A DNA stretch of 47,705 nt from an uncultured Dorea sp. (GCA_934307335.1 CAKRCL010000008.1:1-47705), one strand, 5' to 3'. Positions 31,564 through 41,634 are shown, counted from the stretch's first letter. The notes: generated by a model not told the origin, from the sequence alone. A program made the numbers and translations.

Positions 31564-33909
31564 CTAACCTGTTGCTCTTTCAATATCAATCACATCATCG
31601 ATCTGACGCAATTTTCCTATTACTTTTGCCAGTTCTTCGCGGCCATGTACAATAAATCCTGCTTCTATAGTCGCTGTCCCTTGCTTATTCGTTCTGATGT
31701 TCAGTGATTTTACATCCATCTCCATCTCTGTAAATACTTTTGATATACTCATCAGAAGTCCCTGGCGGTCTCTTGCATACATCTTAATCTCAGCAAGGTA
31801 CTGTCCTCCCGTTTCTTCTGCAACATCACCTTCCCATTCCGCCGGAATCAGTCTTGCACGTTCTGCTTCCGTCAGATGGATCATATTAACACAGTCTGTA
31901 CGGTGAATGGACAATCCTCGTCCTCTTGTAACGAATCCAACTATCTCATCTCCCGGTACTGGATTACAACATCTGGAGAAACGTACAGCCACATCATCAA
32001 TTCCTTTGACTACAATTCCACTCTTTGATTTTGCGATGTGTACTTTATTCTTCGATGCCTCTGCAACTTTCTCAAGAACAATTTCATCTGTCAGTTCTTG
32101 TTTATGGTCTTTTCCATATTCTTCAGCAAGGCGGTTTACAACCTGACCTTCCTTTAATCCTCCATGACCAATAGCTGCAAGTACGGAATCCCAGTCTTTA
32201 AAACCATATTTTCGTTGTACGATTTCTTCGTACTTTGGTTGAAGAAGATTCGTGATATTTAAAGATTTGGCTTTGCAATAAGCAACCACCATCTCTTTAC
32301 CACGAATAATATTACTCTCTTTAAATTCCTTCTTAAACCACTGATTGATTTTATTCTTCGCCTGTGTACTCTTAACAATATTCAACCAGTCACGGCTCGG
32401 TCCTCTGGAATTCTGAGAAGTCAAGATTTCAATTCTGTCACCATTCTGAATCTTATAATCAATCGGAACCAGTTTACCATTCACTCTGGCTCCTACCATC
32501 TTATTACCGACTGCACTATGGATGGAATAAGCAAAATCAATCGGTGTAGAGCCAGTCGGAAGATTCTTAACATCTCCTTGCGGCGTAAAACAGTACACGT
32601 CATCTGCAAACAGATCCAAATCACCCTTGATCAGATTCAGGAACTCTTTGTTATCTGACATATCTCTCTGCCACTCCAGAATCTGTCTGAGCCAGCTCAT
32701 CTTCTCTTCTTCTGCCAGCACACCTTTCTTGCTTCCACCGGATTCTTTATATTTCCAATGGGCTGCAATACCATACTCCGCTGTCTTATGCATCTCCTGT
32801 GTACGGATCTGAATCTCAAATGGCTGTCCGACCGAACTCATCAAAGTCGTATGCAGAGACTGATACATATTCGGCTTTGGCATAGCAATGTAATCTTTGA
32901 AACGTCCCGGAATCGGCGTGTAAATCTCATGAATGATTCCAAGTGCCGCATAACAGTCCTTTACTGAATCTACGATAATACGCACTGCAAACAAATCATA
33001 AATCTGATCCACCGTCTTATCTTGATTGACCATCTTCTTATAAATGCTGAAGAAATGTTTTACTCGTCCATTCACATCGGCTTTGATTCCTGCATTTTTC
33101 ATATGCATAGACACTTCTTCTACAATCTGCTGAACAAATTCTTCACGCTCTGTCTTTCTTGCATTAATCTGATTGACCAGATCAAAGAATACATCCGGTT
33201 TTAGATATTTTAATGACAAATCATCCAGTTCGGTCTTGATCTTAGAAATACCGAGTCTTCCAGCGATAGGTGCATAGATATCCATTGTCTCACGAGCTTT
33301 TTCCTGTTGCTTCGCCGGCGTCATAAATTGAAGTGTCCGCATATTATGCAATCGGTCTGCAAGCTTGATAATGATTACTCGGATATCCTTTGCCATCGCA
33401 AGGAACATCTTTCTTAAATTCTCAGCCTGAAGTTCCAGTTTATCTGCTGAATAAGAGACACGGCCAAGCTTCGTAACACCATCTACAAGTAGTGCCACCT
33501 CTTCGCCGAACTCCTCTTTGATATAATCCTCACCGATCTGAGTGTCTTCGACTACATCATGCAAAAGTGCTGCAATAATTGTCTCCTTATCCATCTCAAG
33601 ATCTGCCAGTATAATCGACACCCATAGCGGATGGATGATATATGGCTCTCCTGATTTTCTTTTCTGTTCTCCATGCGCTTTTTTTGCCAGATTATATGCC
33701 TTCTCGATCTGAGTAACATCCGCAGATGGATGGTACTTTTGAATACGGGCAATTAACATGTCATAAAGTTTATCCGGATTATCATAATCCGCTTCCTGTT
33801 TAATTCCGTGTCCGTCTACGATCTGAAGCTTCCCTCTCGTATCCTTTGTCAATGCTTCCGGAGCAATCTTTCCATCCAAAGACTCATAGGTTGTTGTTTT
33901 CTCTGACAT
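31564..33909 (-). CDS. rel: bifunctional (p)ppGpp synthetase/hydrolase
   Basis: A 781-residue long RSH enzyme. HD hydrolase domain with HD at 117-118 (LLHDVVEDT), synthetase domain about 240-375 with DQIYDLFAVRIIV and GRFKDYIAMPKPNMYQSLHTT, TGS domain about 425-485, and C-terminal zinc-finger/ACT region to the end (CCNPVPGDEIVGF and RDRQGLLMSISKVF). Both activities should be intact, so it makes and degrades the alarmone in response to amino-acid starvation at the ribosome. 36 nt after apt. Confidence 0.96.
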   Translation of the reverse strand: MSEKTTTYESLDGKIAPEALTKDTRGKLQIVDGHGIKQEADYDNPDKLYDMLIARIQKYHPSADVTQIEKAYNLAKKAHGEQKRKSGEPYIIHPLWVSIILADLEMDKETIIAALLHDVVEDTQIGEDYIKEEFGEEVALLVDGVTKLGRVSYSADKLELQAENLRKMFLAMAKDIRVIIIKLADRLHNMRTLQFMTPAKQQEKARETMDIYAPIAGRLGISKIKTELDDLSLKYLKPDVFFDLVNQINARKTEREEFVQQIVEEVSMHMKNAGIKADVNGRVKHFFSIYKKMVNQDKTVDQIYDLFAVRIIVDSVKDCYAALGIIHEIYTPIPGRFKDYIAMPKPNMYQSLHTTLMSSVGQPFEIQIRTQEMHKTAEYGIAAHWKYKESGGSKKGVLAEEEKMSWLRQILEWQRDMSDNKEFLNLIKGDLDLFADDVYCFTPQGDVKNLPTGSTPIDFAYSIHSAVGNKMVGARVNGKLVPIDYKIQNGDRIEILTSQNSRGPSRDWLNIVKSTQAKNKINQWFKKEFKESNIIRGKEMVVAYCKAKSLNITNLLQPKYEEIVQRKYGFKDWDSVLAAIGHGGLKEGQVVNRLAEEYGKDHKQELTDEIVLEKVAEASKNKVHIAKSKSGIVVKGIDDVAVRFSRCCNPVPGDEIVGFVTRGRGLSIHRTDCVNMIHLTEAERARLIPAEWEGDVAEETGGQYLAEIKMYARDRQGLLMSISKVFTEMEMDVKSLNIRTNKQGTATIEAGFIVHGREELAKVIGKLRQIDDVIDIERATG

Positions 33910-33945
33910 ATTAACGCCTCCTTCCCTCTCTACTCTCTCTTATCT

Positions 33946-34470
33946 TTATTTTCCCGGATAGACAATGACGGAATCAATGTCATACCCCTGTAATTTATCT
34001 CGTCCATGAAGACCTGCCAGCTCCATCAGGAACACTGTCTTTACTACTTTTCCTCCAAGACTCTCTATCAATTTGATCATCGCCTCATTGGTTCCACCTG
34101 TAGCAATCAGATCATCAATAATAACCACTTTCTGTCCCGGCTTGATTGCATCTTTATGCATCTCAATGGTGGCTGTACCATATTCCAGCTCATATTCTAT
34201 AGATACTGTCTCTCTTGGAAGCTTCCCTTTTTTGCGAATCGGAATAAATGGTTTTTTCAGATTATAAGCGATCGGTACTCCGAATATAAATCCTCTGGAC
34301 TCTGGTCCGACTACAATATCAAAATCCAGTCCTTCCAGCTTTTCCTGCATCAAATCTATTGCAAGATGCAGTCCCTCAGCATCCTGAATCACACTTGTCA
34401 CATCTCTGAATATAATTCCAGGCTCCGGAAAATCCGGAATACTTACTACATAATCTTCTATTGATTTCAT
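33946..34470 (-). CDS. apt: adenine phosphoribosyltransferase
   Basis: A 174-residue type I phosphoribosyltransferase that turns adenine and PRPP into AMP. N-terminal FPEPGIIFRDVT, GPESRGFIFG, and the PRPP loop VVIIDDLIATGGT are present. ATG 34470 (AGGAGAAAAGG upstream) gives the family length; the open frame upstream to 34605 would overlap recJ and adds an unrelated 45-residue stretch. Part of the recJ-apt-rel housekeeping cluster. Confidence 0.96.
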   Translation of the reverse strand: MKSIEDYVVSIPDFPEPGIIFRDVTSVIQDAEGLHLAIDLMQEKLEGLDFDIVVGPESRGFIFGVPIAYNLKKPFIPIRKKGKLPRETVSIEYELEYGTATIEMHKDAIKPGQKVVIIDDLIATGGTNEAMIKLIESLGGKVVKTVFLMELAGLHGRDKLQGYDIDSVIVYPGK

Positions 34471-34552
34471 GATCCTTTTCTCCTCTTCTTCTCTTTCAAG
34501 GTAAAGTATATCGTTTAGTATATCATTAATTTGTTCATTTTTCAAAAAAAAT

Positions 34553-36268
34553 CTACCGATAATGAGTAATTGTAATCTGTTTTTTTCTTTCTCCACGAAA
34601 TTCATTTATTCCAGGATAAAATGTAATGGACATTTTACCATTATTTTTCTCACATTTATCTGCAAATTCCTGTGCATCCCGAAAGCAGAGTGCCTCTACC
34701 TGATTGCCTGCAAAATCAACTGCTATTGCTTTTGCTGTATTTTTATTTTTCCCTATTATCTTCAAATCGTGTATTATAACATCTCTGGCAGCAAAAACAG
34801 GCTTTACATTACCTTTTCCAAATGGTTCTAAGCAAGTAAGTTCTTCTATGAACTGTTCTGTCACACAAGAAAATGGTAATTCCATATCAATCACTACTTT
34901 TTCTGTCAACTCTTCTTCTGAAAGCATACACTGTTCATTTAGCCTTTTTCGAAATTCATCCACTTTTTCTTTTTCCAAAGACAACCCGGCCGCCATTGAA
35001 TGTCCGCCGAATTTCGTCAGTAGATCACTACATTTTACCAGCTCTTCATACATCGAATAATTCTCAATAGATCTTCCAGATCCTTTTACTCCTTCTTGTG
35101 CATCTGTCAGCACAAATACCGGGCGATAATAATTCTCTCGGACACGTCCAGCCACAAGTCCCGCAAGGCTCTCGTGACAATCCGGCAAATAAATCACAAA
35201 TACTTTATCATTGCAGATTGAACTTTGCTCTACCTGCCGCATTGCCTCGTCAACAACACGATCTGTCATATCTCTGCGACTTTCATTTAATGCTTTCAAA
35301 TCTCCTGCCAGAACATCTGCTTCTTTTTTTGTTTTAGCACGTAAAAGAGCCAACGCTCGCTTTGCTGTATCCAGCTTACCGCTGGCATTCAGACATGGAG
35401 CCAATATGAAACCAATATGATATGCCTGCATTTTCTTATCTTCGAGTCCAATACATTCTATCAATGCACGTAATCCCAGATTCGAAGTCCGCTCCAGCAT
35501 TTCAAGTCCTTGCTTTACAAGGATTCGATTTTCATCCACAAGATCCATCACATCTGCCACTGTTGCTATCGCTACATTTTCCAATAAATAATCAAGATCT
35601 GAAGCATCCTGCCCACTTGCTTCACACAGAGCTTCTACTAGTTTATACGCAATTGCAGCTCCACACAATCCTTTAAATGGGTACTCACACTCTTTTTGTT
35701 TTGGATCCACAACAGCATCTGCAGCCGGCAAAATATATGTTCGCCCATTATCATCATCCTTATATGGAATCTCATGATGATCTGTCACAATAATCGTCAT
35801 ACCAAGTTCTTTACCATATTGAATTTCTGACAAAGCAGAAATTCCGTTATCACATGTAACAATCGTATCAATTCCATCCTCATGCGCACGATCGATCAAA
35901 TGCTGATTTAATCCATAACCATCTTGAATCCGGTCTGGAATATCGCTGTCTACAACGGCTCCTAATTTTTCCAGTCCTTCCATTAAAATATAAGTAGCAT
36001 TGATTCCATCACAATCATAATCTCCGATTACACGAATTTTTTCTCTGTTCTGAATCTTCTCCTGCAGAATTTCCACTGCCTGAGCCATTCCTTTCATCTG
36101 CATTCCATCATAAAGTTCTGCAATTGTCCCATTCAGATACTGCTCAATCGATTCTTCACCAATTACATCCCGATTACGAATCAGACAGGCAAGTCTTGGG
36201 CTAATATGAAATTTCTTGCTGATCGCCTCAAAATCGGCACCCTTTCTAAGCAAAACCCATCGTTCCAT
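34553..36268 (-). CDS. recJ: single-stranded-DNA exonuclease RecJ
   Basis: A 571-residue DHH/DHHA1 nuclease. Metal motifs DYDCDG (83-88) and DHH (163-165) are intact, followed by the DHHA1 region with KFGGHSMAAGL and a C-terminal OB-like domain. It degrades single-stranded DNA 5' to 3' in repair and recombination. It precedes apt by 82 nt, the conserved clostridial order. Confidence 0.94.
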   Translation of the reverse strand: MERWVLLRKGADFEAISKKFHISPRLACLIRNRDVIGEESIEQYLNGTIAELYDGMQMKGMAQAVEILQEKIQNREKIRVIGDYDCDGINATYILMEGLEKLGAVVDSDIPDRIQDGYGLNQHLIDRAHEDGIDTIVTCDNGISALSEIQYGKELGMTIIVTDHHEIPYKDDDNGRTYILPAADAVVDPKQKECEYPFKGLCGAAIAYKLVEALCEASGQDASDLDYLLENVAIATVADVMDLVDENRILVKQGLEMLERTSNLGLRALIECIGLEDKKMQAYHIGFILAPCLNASGKLDTAKRALALLRAKTKKEADVLAGDLKALNESRRDMTDRVVDEAMRQVEQSSICNDKVFVIYLPDCHESLAGLVAGRVRENYYRPVFVLTDAQEGVKGSGRSIENYSMYEELVKCSDLLTKFGGHSMAAGLSLEKEKVDEFRKRLNEQCMLSEEELTEKVVIDMELPFSCVTEQFIEELTCLEPFGKGNVKPVFAARDVIIHDLKIIGKNKNTAKAIAVDFAGNQVEALCFRDAQEFADKCEKNNGKMSITFYPGINEFRGERKKQITITHYR

Positions 36269-36321
36269 ACTCTATATTGCTCCTATAATAAATTCAAGTC
36301 GACTATGATTAACATTTATAA

Positions 36322-36362
36322 AAGAACAGCTTCGTCATAAAAATACAACGATAGCTGTTCTT
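36322..36362 (-). terminator. terminator after secDF
   Basis: Arms 36322-36331 and 36353-36362 are perfect 10-bp complements with further inner pairing. On the minus strand TTTTATAAA follows, so it may end or attenuate the secDF transcript before recJ. Confidence 0.6.
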
Positions 36363-36380
36363 AATTTTCATTTTATTCGC

Positions 36381-38627
36381 TTATTTGTTGTCAAAACGCT
36401 TCATTACATACCACAAAGCTCCTGTAATACATACAGAAGAATAAGCTCCGCATACAACTCCGACCATCAGTGGAAGTGCGAATTCTTTAATTGAGCTTAC
36501 ACCCATAATGTAAAGTACTGCAACCATAACAAATGTTGTCAGAGATGTATAAATACTTCTTGTCAGTGTCTGTGTGATACTCTTATTAACGACTAGAGCA
36601 ACATCACTACTCTTTGTCTTACCACGCATTTCCTCACGAATACGGTCAAAGATAACGATTGTCGCATTGATTGAATATCCTACAATTGTCAGCATACATG
36701 CGATAAATGTATTACCAACAGAGATTCTTGCAATTGCATAAAATCCTACTACTACAAGTACATCATGTAAAAGCGCAAGTACTGCACTGGTCGCGAAACG
36801 AATATCTTTAAATCGGAACCAAATATACAGAAGCATACAAATTGTTGCAATGATAACTGCGATAACTGCATCTCTTCTCATCTCACTACTTACTGCTGAA
36901 CTGATATTCTCTGCTGTGATCTTAGATTCATCCACACCAAATTTATCGACCATAGCCTGGTTCAATGCTTCACGCTTATCAAGATCTAATGTCACAGTCT
37001 TGATGATAACCTGATTAGTTCCTGATACCTTCTGAGTCTGAACATTCTTATCTCCAGTCACTTCTTCTACAACCGGAACAATTTCTTTGTCAATCTCATC
37101 AATTGAATAGTCCTTGTCAAATGTTACATTTGTAGATGTACCTCCCTGAAATTCAAGGCTGTATGCAAATGCTCCTTTTCCTCTTCCTGCATTGATTCCT
37201 ATTGTGACAAGGCCAGCTGCGATCAAGACAATTGAAATTGTAAAGAAAATTTTCTTCTTTGCAAGGAAATTAATTGGTTCACGCTCTTTCTTTGGACGAT
37301 AATACAGTTTTTCACTTCTAAATCCAACTGCATAGAAAGCATTGACAATCAATCTTGTAATTACAAGTGCAGTGAACATAGACGCAATAATACCAATTGC
37401 AAGTGTCTGTGCGAATCCCTTAACTGTACCTGATCCTTTAAACCAAAGCACTGCTGCTGCAATCAAGGTTGTTACGTTTCCGTCCACAATTGCAGATAAA
37501 GCTTTCTGGAAACCGATTTTCAGAGAATTCTTTACACTTCTTCCACGAGCCATCTCCTCACGCACACGCGCAAAGATAATAACATTCGCATCAACTGCCA
37601 TACCAATACCCAGAATAATACCGGCAATACCAGGCAGTGTCAAAGTAACTTCAAATGCATTCAAAATTACAAGTACAAGTCCTGTATAGATCAAAAGCGC
37701 AAGTCCTGAAGCAAGTCCCGGCAAAAGATATACACAACACATAAATACAAATACAATTGCAAGTCCGATTGCTCCGGCTTTTAAACTTGTTGAAACAGCC
37801 TGCTCACCAAGCTGAGCTCCGACAACGTTAGAACGCAATTCTTTCAGTTCCAGTTTCAGTCCACCGATACGGATTGTAGAAGCAAGAGCATCTGCTTCCT
37901 CATATGTCATATTACCGCTGATCTGAGCCTGTCCATTTGTAATAGCTGCCTGTACATTCGGTACACTTACAAATGCTCCGTCATAATAAATACCGATACT
38001 CTGGCTTGCTGCCAGCGCTTTTGTTGTTGCATCAGCAAACTTTGTAGTACCATCTTTTGTAAATGTCAAAGATACTACATTCTCTTTCTTCTTTGTCAGC
38101 TGATTTTCCGTCGTAGCTGCCTGTGCACTTTTTACGTCATTACCACTCAGCACAATAGAACCATCTGACTGTAACTCCTCAATTGTCTTGTTGAGTTGAT
38201 AATCTTTGGATGCATCTCCTGTACTGTTCACCTGACTATAGTTTGCTGAACCGTCACTTCCGGTCTGTGCAATAAAATACAGTGAACCTGGCTGTCCGAG
38301 TTCATCCAGGATTTTGTTGGCATCTGTTACACCAGGAATTTCAATATTGATACGATCATTTCCCTCCTGATATACACTCGCCTCTGTACTGTACTGTTCC
38401 ACACGCTTTTGCAGCTTGTAAATAGTATCGCTCATCTCCTCATCAGTCGGATTGTCATCCTTTACCTGATAGGTGATACTTACACCACCGGCAAGGTCCA
38501 GACCAAGCTTGATATTCTTCATCGCGCCTGTATGGCCTTTTCCGAATCCAACAAGGGTTGTGAAACCAAGCAGTACAATCAAGGCTGCTGCCATAATAAG
38601 ACTAAGTATTCCTCTGCTTTTTTTCAT
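36381..38627 (-). CDS. secDF: SecD-SecF fusion, protein translocase auxiliary
   Basis: A 748-residue membrane protein joining SecD and SecF in one chain with about 12 helices in two RND-type halves. The SecD half has a large external domain (about 35-275) and the motif GMAVDANVIIFARVREE; the SecF half begins near 440 and carries HDVLVVVGFYAI and SINATIVIFDRIREE. It uses the proton gradient to pull exported proteins out of the SecYEG channel. It follows scfB by 53 nt, the usual neighbourhood of SCIFF loci. Confidence 0.95.
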   Translation of the reverse strand: MKKSRGILSLIMAAALIVLLGFTTLVGFGKGHTGAMKNIKLGLDLAGGVSITYQVKDDNPTDEEMSDTIYKLQKRVEQYSTEASVYQEGNDRINIEIPGVTDANKILDELGQPGSLYFIAQTGSDGSANYSQVNSTGDASKDYQLNKTIEELQSDGSIVLSGNDVKSAQAATTENQLTKKKENVVSLTFTKDGTTKFADATTKALAASQSIGIYYDGAFVSVPNVQAAITNGQAQISGNMTYEEADALASTIRIGGLKLELKELRSNVVGAQLGEQAVSTSLKAGAIGLAIVFVFMCCVYLLPGLASGLALLIYTGLVLVILNAFEVTLTLPGIAGIILGIGMAVDANVIIFARVREEMARGRSVKNSLKIGFQKALSAIVDGNVTTLIAAAVLWFKGSGTVKGFAQTLAIGIIASMFTALVITRLIVNAFYAVGFRSEKLYYRPKKEREPINFLAKKKIFFTISIVLIAAGLVTIGINAGRGKGAFAYSLEFQGGTSTNVTFDKDYSIDEIDKEIVPVVEEVTGDKNVQTQKVSGTNQVIIKTVTLDLDKREALNQAMVDKFGVDESKITAENISSAVSSEMRRDAVIAVIIATICMLLYIWFRFKDIRFATSAVLALLHDVLVVVGFYAIARISVGNTFIACMLTIVGYSINATIVIFDRIREEMRGKTKSSDVALVVNKSITQTLTRSIYTSLTTFVMVAVLYIMGVSSIKEFALPLMVGVVCGAYSSVCITGALWYVMKRFDNK

Positions 38628-38680
38628 GTTTTACTTCCTTTCTCTTTCTTCCATTCCTTCAAAGGATTCTATGTTACACA

Positions 38681-40075
38681 TTATGCATCTGCCAGTGCTG
38701 CTTTGATCATAATGGCACATTCTACACGCTTACGCTGCATCTCACAGCCAATATCATATGTATCATGAATAGTTCCGTGGAAATTATAAGAATTTGCCAT
38801 ACATCCACCACTACAATAGAATTTTGCAAAACAATTCTTACATTTTTCTTTTGAATAAACGCTGCAGCCTCTGAAATCATCGGCAATCTCAGGTTTTACA
38901 ATTCCATCGTCTACATTTCCCATAAGGAACTCTTCTTTACCTACAAACTGATGACATGGATAAAGATCTCCCCAAGGCGTTACAGATAAATATTCTGTTC
39001 CCGAACCACAACCAGACATACGTTTCATAACACATGGGCCACCCTCAAGGTCAACCATAAAATGGAAGAAATTGAATCCTTCCCCTGCTTTTTCACGCTC
39101 GATCATAATCTTTGCCAATTTGTCATACTCTTCCATAATCTGCGGAATATCTTCTTCACGGATTGCATACGGATCGGATTCATCTCCTACAACCGGCTCA
39201 ATAGACATCTGCTTAAATCCAAGATCTGCAAAATGCATAATATCATTGGAAAAGTCCAGATTATTTCTTGTAAATGTACCTCGGATGTAATATTTCTCCT
39301 GATTACGACTCTCCGCCAATTTTTGGAACTTCGGTACGATCAGATCATAACTTCCTTTTCCATTACGGAATGGACGCATCTTATCATTAACCTCTTTTCG
39401 TCCATCCAGACTGAGTACAACATTATCCATCTCTTTATTGATAAATTCCTGAATCTCATCATTCAGAAGTACACCATTTGTAGTAACTGTGAATCTGAAA
39501 TGCTTGTCATGAATCTTTTCCTGCTCTCTTCCATAAGCTACCAGATCTTTAACAACCTGCCAGTTCATAAGCGGCTCACCGCCAAAGAAATCCACTTCCA
39601 GATTTCGTCTGCTTCCGGAATTTGCAATCAGAAAATCCAATGCCTTCTTTCCAACTTCATAGCTCATAAGTGCGCGTCTGCCATGATACTCGCCTTCTTC
39701 AGCAAAGCAGTATCGACAGGCCAGATTACAATCATGCGCAATGTGGAGACACAATGCCTTTACAACTGTCTTTCTCTTCTTTACGACCGGAACAAGATAT
39801 GCAAACTCGTCATTTGAAAATAATTTACCGCCCTCTGTCAACTCTATGACATCATCAAGAGCATCCCTTAAATCTTCTTCACTATATTTTGCCCCCAGCT
39901 GATTTTTCAAATTCTCCCAAGTAGAATCACTCTTCAAACTCTCAACTGTCGGTTCTTCTTCCGGCTCATTTAATACAGCAATCACATCGTAACACAGGTC
40001 ATCGACCACATGCACGGCACCACTATATACATCCAGAACGATATCATATCCATTATTCTTATACTGATGAATCAC
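38681..40075 (-). CDS. scfB: SCIFF peptide maturase, radical SAM/SPASM
   Basis: A 464-residue peptide-modifying radical SAM enzyme. The N-terminal ~95 residues form a peptide-binding region, followed by the cluster motif C116-x3-C120-x2-C123 (HDCNLACRYCF). The C-terminal SPASM part has cysteines in CGSGTEYLSVTPWGDLYPCH and CKNCFAKFYCSGGC for two more clusters. Known homologues (CteB type) install a thioether between a Cys sulphur and a Thr alpha-carbon in the SCIFF precursor. The precursor gene lies 155 bp upstream on the same strand. Confidence 0.95.
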   Translation of the reverse strand: MIHQYKNNGYDIVLDVYSGAVHVVDDLCYDVIAVLNEPEEEPTVESLKSDSTWENLKNQLGAKYSEEDLRDALDDVIELTEGGKLFSNDEFAYLVPVVKKRKTVVKALCLHIAHDCNLACRYCFAEEGEYHGRRALMSYEVGKKALDFLIANSGSRRNLEVDFFGGEPLMNWQVVKDLVAYGREQEKIHDKHFRFTVTTNGVLLNDEIQEFINKEMDNVVLSLDGRKEVNDKMRPFRNGKGSYDLIVPKFQKLAESRNQEKYYIRGTFTRNNLDFSNDIMHFADLGFKQMSIEPVVGDESDPYAIREEDIPQIMEEYDKLAKIMIEREKAGEGFNFFHFMVDLEGGPCVMKRMSGCGSGTEYLSVTPWGDLYPCHQFVGKEEFLMGNVDDGIVKPEIADDFRGCSVYSKEKCKNCFAKFYCSGGCMANSYNFHGTIHDTYDIGCEMQRKRVECAIMIKAALADA

Positions 40076-40175
40076 CGTAATATTCTCCTCTCAATTTATT
40101 CTGTCATCATTTTTATTCATTGAGACTTTCTCTGATATAGAAAGTCTTTACACGCTGATTTAATAGCACAGAACA

Positions 40176-40205
40176 GAGACAGCGACCTTTTAAGACCGCT
40201 GTCTC
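40176..40205 (-). other. hairpin between scfA and scfB
   Basis: Perfect 9-bp arms GAGACAGCG (40176-40184) and CGCTGTCTC (40197-40205). No T-run follows on the minus strand. Its place between the peptide and maturase genes suggests mRNA processing or partial termination that makes more peptide than enzyme. Confidence 0.6.
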
Positions 40206-40230
40206 CTGGTTTTTACCTATGTTCTTTTAC

Positions 40231-40374
40231 TTATTTGCACTGCTCACAGGTCTGATTTCCTACTGTACAGGATGTCTTGCATGCTGACTGGCAAGATGTC
40301 TGACATTCGCCACAGCCGCCTTTTTTCACTGTCTTGTTCAGAGTCTGTGTATTCAATGTTTTCACATGTTTCAT
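40231..40374 (-). CDS. scfA: SCIFF ranthipeptide precursor with seven cysteines
   Basis: A 47-residue peptide that begins MKHVKTLNTQ, the SCIFF hallmark leader. Cysteines lie at 21, 24, 28, 32, 36, 43 and 46. Cys32 and Thr37 are at the positions cross-linked in the characterised CteA peptide. The seventh cysteine, C46 in CEQCK, is additional to the six that define the family. AAGGAGG lies 9 nt before ATG 40374. A good promoter lies at 40411-40439. The maturase gene follows. The function of SCIFF peptides is not settled; signalling or redox roles have been proposed. Confidence 0.97.
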   Translation of the reverse strand: MKHVKTLNTQTLNKTVKKGGCGECQTSCQSACKTSCTVGNQTCEQCK

Positions 40375-40410
40375 CACTACATTCCTCCTTGCCTTTGTTT
40401 GACTTTTATA

Positions 40411-40439
40411 AGTATAGCATTATCCTTTCTTTTTCGCAA
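40411..40439 (-). promoter_or_regulatory. scfA promoter
   Basis: Minus-strand -35 TTGCGA (40439-40434), 17-bp spacer, -10 TATACT (40416-40411), 37 bp before the scfA start. Confidence 0.75.
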
Positions 40440-40611
40440 TCTTTTTATCTGAATCATTATACAGAATCGTTAATTTTTAATTATTCCCGTTAATATTTTA
40501 ATTACTGTCCGGATTGTAGATTTTTAATTTTTCCTATGTTACACTGACGTTAGATTACAAACGAATCAGAAATTGCCACCATAATCAATATGTCTTATAG
40601 GAGGTAAAAAT

Positions 40612-41634
40612 ATGGCAATTTCAATTGGTATTAACGGATTTGGACGCATCGGACGCGTCGCACTCCGTATTGCTATCAGTCAACCAGATACTTTCAAATT
40701 ATGTGGAATCAATGTAAGGAATGCAGACCTTGAATATATGGTCTACATGATTCGTTATGATTCAACTTTCGGACGTTTTCAAGGGGAACTTGGAAGTTAT
40801 GAACACGGTCTTATCATTAACGGGCAAAAGATTCCTGTCTTTACAGAGGCAGATGCTTCTGCTATTCCGTGGGGATCTTGCGGTGCTGAATACATTATCG
40901 ATGCAACAGGTGCTTTCTGCACGACAGCAAAGGCAAGTGCTCATTTACAAGGTGGTGCAAAAAAAGTTATTATTTCCGCACCGGCAAAAGATGACGAGAC
41001 ACCGACATTTATCATGGGAATCAATCACACCGGATACTCCAAAGATATGCATGTTATATCCAATGCATCCTGTACAACCAACTGTCTCGCTCCGATTTGC
41101 AAAGTACTGGAAGACAACTACGGAATCGAGTATGGACTGATGTCTACCATTCATGCTGCAACTGCAAAACAGAAAGTCGTAGACAGCCGTTCTGTCAAAG
41201 ACTGGCGTACCGGAAGATCTGCTTTTGGCAACCTGATTCCATCCACTACCGGAGCGGCTAAAGCAATCTCTCTTGTCATTCCTTCTTTAAAGGATAAGAT
41301 GAGTGGTATTTCCTACCGTGTTCCAACTTCAGACGTCTCCATCGTCGATCTGAACGTTGCATTAAAAGAGCCTGCATCTTACGAAGATATCTGTAAAAAA
41401 GTCCGGGAGGCCTCTATGACATCTTTGTCCGGCATTCTGGATTATGTGGATGATGAAGTTGTTTCTTCTGATTTTATCGGGGATTCACATGCTTCTATCT
41501 TTGATGCAAGACAGGGAATTCAAGTAAATTCTCATTTCTTTAAGGTCATTTGTTTCTATGATAATGAATGGGGCTATACAAGTCAGATTTTCCGTCTTAT
41601 TCAATACATGGACCAAGTTGATCACAATTCATAA
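40612..41634 (+). CDS. gap: glyceraldehyde-3-phosphate dehydrogenase
   Basis: A 340-residue type I GAPDH. NAD-binding INGFGRIGR (7-15), catalytic cysteine in ASCTTNCLAP near 153, its His partner further on in STIHAATAKQ, and the phosphate-binding GTGRSA/STTGAAKA region. It makes 1,3-bisphosphoglycerate in glycolysis. The VKDWRTGR stretch is of the E. coli GapA/eukaryote-like type rather than the common clostridial one, so it may be a second paralogue with another role. It is a single-gene unit inserted between scfA and the TIGR04086-type gene, ended by a bidirectional terminator. Confidence 0.93.
   Translation: MAISIGINGFGRIGRVALRIAISQPDTFKLCGINVRNADLEYMVYMIRYDSTFGRFQGELGSYEHGLIINGQKIPVFTEADASAIPWGSCGAEYIIDATGAFCTTAKASAHLQGGAKKVIISAPAKDDETPTFIMGINHTGYSKDMHVISNASCTTNCLAPICKVLEDNYGIEYGLMSTIHAATAKQKVVDSRSVKDWRTGRSAFGNLIPSTTGAAKAISLVIPSLKDKMSGISYRVPTSDVSIVDLNVALKEPASYEDICKKVREASMTSLSGILDYVDDEVVSSDFIGDSHASIFDARQGIQVNSHFFKVICFYDNEWGYTSQIFRLIQYMDQVDHNS

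Noticed and set aside
34471..34605. 45-residue N-terminal extension of apt
   Set aside because: It overlaps recJ, has no family match and no ribosome site, while ATG 34470 has both.
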